From: Colius striatus
Taxonomy: Eukaryota > Chordata > Aves > Coliiformes > Coliidae
Direction: 5' to 3'
DNA length: 64,000 bases
NCBI RefSeq assembly: GCF_028858725.1
Contig: NC_084774.1
Span: 7,786,001-7,850,000, forward strand
Shown here: piece by piece, positions 58,804-64,000 of the stretch
Layout of the letters: every line of letters starts with the position of its first letter
Position numbering within the stretch: the first letter of the stretch is position 1
Made by a program: the position numbers and the translations under genes
The notes under the pieces: generated by a model
Databases searched by the model: none
Seen by the model: the letters and a program-made list of their open reading frames with translations, nothing else
What the model was told of the DNA's origin: nothing

Positions 58804-61800
58804 GTTAGTATACTATCTTATGCCTTTTGGTGGCTGGGGATTTAGTGAGAAATATGACTTTCGTGCTTGTCAAATGCTAATTGATAGTGATGAGAGGAGT
58901 AACTAATGTTGTTCCTAAAAAGTGACCTTTTAATGATAACTTTCTATGCAAAAGTGATTCCTTTGGTACAGCTGAAACATAATGTGTATATATATCAGTT
59001 GTGTTTTAGCTTTGGGGGTCCCAGTGTCATGTTACAATCCTCCTTTGAGATTTGATGTTTCCCAGGGAATTTTCATAGTTTCTGGGTAGAAAGCTCCTCT
59101 GCTTGTTCACCTGGTGGGGGCGACAGGATGGATGACTTGGGTGTGGGTTACTGCTGTCCCTTAGTTGTAACTAGTCTTGCCCTGCTGTTGACTTTTCCAG
59201 CCCTCAGCATGTACCGTGGCTATGGGTTCGTGCAGTATGACCGTCTAGAAGATGTCCAGGCCGCTCTGGACGGTGAGAAGGGTCGTCTTTATAAAGGGTA
59301 TAGATTAGGTAAGGAAGCGGCTGCGTGCTCTCCTATTGCCCCCAGCATGTATTCTGGTGGAAAGAGTGCTTTTGCTTTAAAGCTCTCTGGGAAGGTCACT
59401 GTGGAAAACGTGTTTGGCGTTAGTCTAAAATCACTTCTACTGGTGTCTATTTGTCTTCTGAGTTATTTGCTGTAAGTGCTGTGTGGTTCATCTGCAGTGT
59501 GGTTACTCTTGCTGCTTAGGTCTTACTCTGACCTTACTTTTACGTGTTAGTGTTTGAAAAGCTTGATTAAGAAATCATTCAACACGTGAACCCTGGGAAG
59601 CAGTGGCTGAAAATTCATGTATGTAGTTCTAAAAACACTTCTAGACCAATATTTGGCTTCATCTTGACAGGTTCAGGGGAATTGGTCACACTGTTTAGCA
59701 GCTTGTTGGATAAGTAAGCTTAACATGGAATATTCTTTTGGACATGTGAAATCAATCTGTAAGTAGTGCTGTGAATACTAGGTGCTTTAAAAAGGCCATT
59801 TTCATAAAGATGAAACTAATTCTGTCCTGGGAGCCAACTTAAGAAACAAATGGTGAGAAATCCAAGAGCAACCTATTAAATGCAAACGCAAAAACATTAC
59901 CTTCAATGTAAGCCTAGGCTAATTTGTGGAAAACTAGTTTGATTTAGTAACAAAAAGAGCAATAGATAGTAACTTGTGGGGTGGTGTATGTACAGTAACA
60001 AGTACAAGCTTAAAAATGGAAATGGGGGCAAATAGACAAGGAAGGGTACAAGAAGTGATGGCCAGCATTGTCCAAGTCTAGAAGCTTAAAGAAGAACAAC
60101 TGCAGCTGCTTTAGAAGCCAAGGTGTAAGTGGAAATTAAACTTCTGGCTGACAAAGGCCACCTAGTTTTCAGTGAATGTTTTTGCTGTCTATTTTTTTTA
60201 AGAGGCAGAAGGTATTTGTAATATAATTTCCATCTCAGTAGCAAAATAGGTAAAACAGGAGCTACCAAAACTAAGACCTCTAAAAATTAAATCCAGCATC
60301 TCTGACACTCAGTGAAAGGAAGACTTGTCTGGGCCATTGATGCTGGTTTTCTAACAAGCCTTGGAAAACTGGGGGGTTTCCAGGGGCCTCGCAGAGCGCT
60401 ACAGATGTGCCAACAGGCATCATTAAGTGCAACGAGCCTGGCTGCAGCCCTGCTGAGAAAGAAGTTCTTCCACCTACCACTCAATGAGAAGGAAATAAAT
60501 TAATGATCATCAAGATAAATCCTGTCTAAGTTACTCATACCATACTCAAACTCTGCAGCTTACAGTAGCAGTGTTGATGTCAAAGGCTTCTGCAAGGTGC
60601 TCAATTCAAACTAGAAACAGCTGAAGCCATGTAGGGTTAAATGGATAAGAAGTGAATCTCAGGGTAACATAGATGGGTTTGCTCAGTGCTTTGCATGGTG
60701 TTCTGGAAAAACTGATTCCTGGACGTACAGTGCTTTTCTAAGGGACTTGGAAAGAAAACACACAATCTTATTTTACAAAGAGTATGAAATAATGAAGCTT
60801 GAGTCACTGATGATGCAATGACCTGGACTCCTTCCTAAGCTGGATGCAGGCAGAGCTGAGCTTTTGGTAAAGCCAGAAGGGAAGACCTGCACCCAGCCAT
60901 AGTGCTTTTGCCATCCTTAGCCTTACAAACCACATATTTGTAGATAGGGAGGTTCTGGTACTTGAGGAATTTTGCTGCTGGAATACTGTGTACAGTTCTG
61001 GTATGCCTGAAAAGGATAATGCTAAATTGTAGAAGCCTCGGAAAAACCTGAAGAAAGCTTAAAGAGTCGAAGAACAAGCCCTACAAAAGCCTCAAGGTAA
61101 AGGGTCAATGTGATCTGTGTGTCACTGACCTGGCAATAAGCGAGTTCCAATCTAGTAGGTATAGCTATGACAAATCCTTAAATGGAAATAAATAATGTTC
61201 TTTTACAGCAAAGTAATTTGCTTCTGGAATAACTTACTGGAGCTTTGGTGGTTTCTATGCTATGAAGACTTTTAAATTGGAATTGGATGTTTTGCTAAAA
61301 GATAAACTCTAGTTCAAAGCCACTGCTGCACTTGAGATAGGAACATGGTTAAAGAAGCTCTTGTCACCTGTGTCAGAAGGTTCAGAAGGTTGCACTGTGT
61401 GATTACAGTGGCCCTGTCATCTCAAAACCCTACAGGACAGAAGACCTTTCTTTTTTTTTTTTTAATTTTATCAGTGTTCAAATACTTCACCTGTAAATGC
61501 TGTTGGCATTAAATAAAATGTTATTAAATTGTTCATTTTGCACAAGAGAAAGATCCCTGTCAAAGGTGTTTTTTTCTTCTAGTAAAATGCTTTTGTTCAG
61601 CTTTAAATACATTTTTTAATTTGGAAGAAATGTATGGCATTGAGTGTAAAAAATCATAACAGATGTCTGCAATGGCATCTTAAAACAGAAAATAAAAGCA
61701 ATCTTAAACCAAAGAAAGCAGATAGTGTCTTGCTTAAAGATAACACTTGTCTCGAAGGGGAAAAGAAAACAGTTGCTTCAGTTACCCAGTCTGAGTGTTA

Positions 61801-63270
61801 AATATAATTGCTAAGAACACGTTAAAGGTAAAAGGCTTTGGGAGGGTTTAACTTCAGTGTGGCATTGTCCTGATACAAATGCATAGCGGTGTCTCCATAT
61901 CTTTAATGAATAAAACTGTGGGGAATAAATGCCCATCAAATTTAGTTTGTGACCATTGCAGCTGTATTTGGTCGTGGGGAGGCTGCTTTGTGGTCCTATG
62001 AATGTTGCTGTGCTGCATTTGTAGTTAGTGTTCAGATTGCACTTCTCCTCCCCCACACAAAGAGAACACGCTACTTCTTGAATGACAACAAAGCACAATT
62101 GGAACTCATCCCTTCATTCTCATTTTAATCTTGGAAGTAAGGAAGGTTAGTTTGGGAAGTTACAGAAGATGTGAAGGCTTAGTCTGCCTAGACATTGTGG
62201 CAGGTTTATTCTCTTGCAAGAGCTTTGAAAGCAGTTAATGCAAATAACTAATAAATGTTGATTACCTAAAGATTCTCAGAGAGCAGATAGGACCTAGGTT
62301 TGTTTTGTTCCTTTCCTTAAAAGACTGTCAGGGTGAAACATCTTCAGTCCTTTCTATTTGTTCTTACCCTGCTCCAGTATGTTATTTCATCCTCAGTCAG
62401 CTCTTACAGAAGGTTTTACTTCTTCACAGTAGAATGATATGAGTCCCTGCCCATTCTGGGCAACTTCACTTTTTGTGGTTGAGGACAAGACTCTTGTTTC
62501 TTCATCTCTTACTTCTTTGTTTTTCACTCCATGGTGTGTTTCATGGAGTAACTCGGAAGCCAACCAGTTTTCAAATTCATGATCTGTTGCATCAGTTTGC
62601 ATCATGTTAACAGTGGTGTTTTGAATGCACCACGTTGCCTTCGTAAGGAACTCATGCCTCAGGCTCCTTGAATCCTGTCTCCTCCATGATGGAGGCTGTA
62701 CCACTTAATGCTGCAGCAGTCCCTTGGAAGGCAGTTGCATGTGTCACTTGAGAACCCTTGGACTACTTTCAACAAGGGTAGCGACATGCTCCCTTGAACA
62801 GGACTGGCTGTGAACTTAAGACTGTGCTGGCCATCAGCTTCCTTTCTCGGAGGTTTTCAGGCTCTGCTTTTTCTCCTAGAGTCCATGAGTTGCGTTCTGC
62901 TTGCTCATAGACTGCAGAAGAAAGAGATTCTCTTGTGGAATGAAGAGTCTGGATGTAGGCCTAAACATAAAAAGCTAAAACCTCCCCCAGCTGTCTGCCC
63001 TGCTTTGAAGTCAAATAAATTTTAATTATATTGTACTATCTAAACTTAATAAAAAATTGTCAAAGTGACAATGTCTCTCTGCTGAATGGATTTTCTGGCA
63101 CCATCTGGATGTTGTTGAGCTTAAGTTGCTTTCATTTGAATTGTGCTGATGATCTTTTTTTTGTTCCATAGCATTGAACAGATGGGTTGATTATTCTTTA
63201 CAGATATTAAGAAAGCAGTGGAAAGAAGAAATATGAGTAAGGCTTCATCAAGGTCCAGTCCGGCACGCAG
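58641..63270 (+). CDS. NCOA5: Nuclear receptor coactivator 5, 5' part with N-terminal RRM
   Basis: NCOA5 is a nuclear coregulator that binds oestrogen receptors and other nuclear receptors. Three coding exons (58641-58803, 59201-59308, 63204-63270) join in phase into 112 residues. Residues 28-33 (LFVGNL) are RNP2 and 60-67 (RGYGFVQY) RNP1 of an RNA-recognition motif, ending near LYKGYRLDIKKAV. Residues 101-112 (MSKASSRSSPAR) align with the start of canonical human NCOA5 as I recall it (MNTAPSRPSPTR), and the exon ends in the same phase expected before the DPYGFGD segment. The remaining exons lie beyond 64000. The gene order CD40-NCOA5 supports the call. An hnRNP C/RALY-like RRM protein is the alternative but fits the context and residues 101-112 less well. 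Confidence 0.85.
59201..59308 (+). CDS. NCOA5: NCOA5 second coding exon: RRM second half
   Basis: The exon has 108 bases, acceptor cttttccag and donor G|GTAAGG. It encodes ALSMYRGYGFVQYDRLEDVQ then AALDGEKGRLYKGYRL. RNP1 is RGYGFVQY. Phase is 1 in and 1 out, so the frame runs from the first RRM exon into the exon at 63204. Confidence 0.92.
59309..63203 (+). other. NCOA5: NCOA5 intron 3, contains an old CR1 piece
   Basis: This 3.9 kb AT-rich intron contains a decayed CR1-type LINE 3' region (about 60.96-61.44 kb) and an AATAAA-like stretch near 61.51 kb. Minus-strand frames at 61811-62098 and 62393-62704 look unusually protein-like in composition but match nothing I recognise. No snoRNA or microRNA could be supported. 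Confidence 0.65.
60960..61440 (+). mobile_element. Degraded ancient CR1-type LINE 3' region
   Basis: The order of phrases follows the 3' part of CR1-like elements of birds and turtles. GGAATACTGTGTACAGTTCTGG (60976 on) comes first, then GAACAAGCCCTACAAAAGCCTCAAGG, then a segment TTGGATGTTTTGCTAAAAGA, CTCTAGTTCAAA and GTGATTACAGTGGCCCTGTC. The 3' ends of ancient amniote CR1 copies show these in the same order. It is heavily diverged, has no intact frame, and lies in the sense direction within NCOA5 intron 3. Identification is from memory of the family. Confidence 0.6.
63204..63270 (+). CDS. NCOA5: NCOA5 third coding exon, matches the human N-terminus
   Basis: The exon has 67 bases, acceptor ttctttacag and donor GTAAAG. 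It completes Asp91 and encodes DIKKAVERRNMSKASSRSSP, AR. From the internal Met101 it aligns with the beginning of canonical human NCOA5. It ends at phase 2 (AG), which fits an Arg completed by the next exon. It links the RRM to the body of NCOA5. Confidence 0.85.
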
Positions 63271-64000
63271 GTAAAGTACCTGGAAGCAGTGAGTTGTGCT
63301 AGGAAGGCTGGGCTTCTGGGGCAGCAGCCCAGTGGCCTGTGCTAAATGTCTGTGTCTCTTCCCCACCGCCACCTCCCTAGCCAAACGGAGATGCTCAAGC
63401 GAGACAGCTGGGACGTGGCTGCTCCACTTCTCAGAGCCCTTCTGGCGCTGACACCTCAGGAGGCACGAGGAAAACCTTGTGTCTGCTGCTGTTACTACAG
63501 CTAAGCGTTATGTTTTGCAGCACAGGTTGTAAGAGACTTGTGAGCAAGAATATACTTGATGTTTGCTCCTACGCGAAGTGTCAGAGAAGCTGAAGTGTAT
63601 CTGGAGAATGCCAAGAAGCTGTAGCATTCTCAGTACTGTGCTGCAGAGGACGTTGGGATCTTGCCTCTTCTGATGTCAAAAGCTTCCAGTGCTGAAATGA
63701 GACTGGAAAGGAGCACATCATTAAAGCACAAGAGGAAGCAAACGTCTCTATTGCGCTCTCCCACCTACATCTGGCCTTGTGCTGTCTGTACTTGGAGCCG
63801 GACCCCTTCTGTGCAGTCAGTGGTGTGTCCCTGACAACTGCTCCTGGATTCCCCCTCCTTAGCTGGCACAGTGCGTGCATTCCCCACACATCTTGTGTAT
63901 GAAGCTCTGGGCAAGTGGAGAATCACAGGCTGTCCTGTCACAGAAAGACAACTTGAGTTTCCTTTCCATGGTGTTACTAGGGAGTACATGAAGATGTGCT
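63271..64000 (+). other. NCOA5: NCOA5 intron, runs out of the window
   Basis: Sequence after the last recognised NCOA5 exon. The next canonical segment (DPYGFGD and the Arg/Asp-rich region) is not found before 64000. An acceptor-like cctccctag at 63372-63380 opens a short frame of 41 codons to TAA 63502-63504, but it resembles nothing in NCOA5. Confidence 0.55.

Noticed and set aside
60805-60870. C/D-box snoRNA candidate (CTGATGATG with a CTGA 50 bases later)
   Set aside because: The C box lacks the purine at its first position, there is no terminal stem, and no C'/D' boxes are visible.
63381-63504. Possible further NCOA5 exon (acceptor cctccctag, 41 codons to TAA)
   Set aside because: The phase would fit, but the peptide (SQTEMLKRDSWDVAAP and on) does not resemble NCOA5, whose next segment should read DPYGFGD. 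It could only be an alternative terminal exon, without evidence.

Overview
This window is vertebrate nuclear DNA, most likely from a bird. Three genes are recognisable from their split coding sequence. All introns that I could define are GT-AG, and exon phases match across every junction that I could check. The order is the 3' end of CDH22 (plus strand), all of CD40 (minus strand), and the 5' end of NCOA5 (plus strand). I recall the same order and relative orientation at human 20q13.12. The avian call rests on compact introns, GC-rich intergenic DNA, very few interspersed repeats, CR1-family LINE fragments as the only recognisable transposons, and no mammalian SINE or L1. I cannot name the species.

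Layout: 1-14149 is the last part of CDH22, a type II classical cadherin. Four coding exons cover part of EC4 and all of EC5, the transmembrane helix and the catenin-binding tail. Positions 14150 to about 49200 form a 35 kb gap between the convergent CDH22 and CD40 genes. I see no convincing protein gene there. It holds a series of AT-rich, homeodomain-motif-rich blocks that look like conserved non-coding elements, several minisatellites (a 15-bp array with a 75-bp higher-order unit, a 72/88-bp GC-rich array inside a CpG-rich block, and smaller ones), a CR1 reverse-transcriptase fragment and a small orphan CpG island. Positions 49198-53927 hold the complete nine-exon CD40 gene, predicted at 277 residues. 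A CpG island at about 53.4-56.2 kb separates the divergent CD40 and NCOA5 start regions. Positions 55.4-64.0 kb hold the untranslated first exon and three coding exons of NCOA5, and the gene runs out of the window.

The genes do not form one pathway. CDH22 is a neural adhesion protein, CD40 is the TNF-receptor-family co-stimulatory receptor of B cells and antigen-presenting cells, and NCOA5 is a nuclear coregulator. The most useful observations are these. NCOA5 has two coding exons for an N-terminal RRM upstream of the segment that matches the start of the canonical human protein. Two identical Ets-IRF composite motifs flank CD40 exon 1. The CD40 tail keeps the PVQET TRAF motif but has a different candidate TRAF6 site. 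The regulatory-looking AT-rich blocks between CDH22 and CD40 are also notable. I found no operon-like, CRISPR or other novel molecular system. Most long open frames here come from GC-rich or triplet-periodic repeats. All matches to human proteins are from memory, not from a search.
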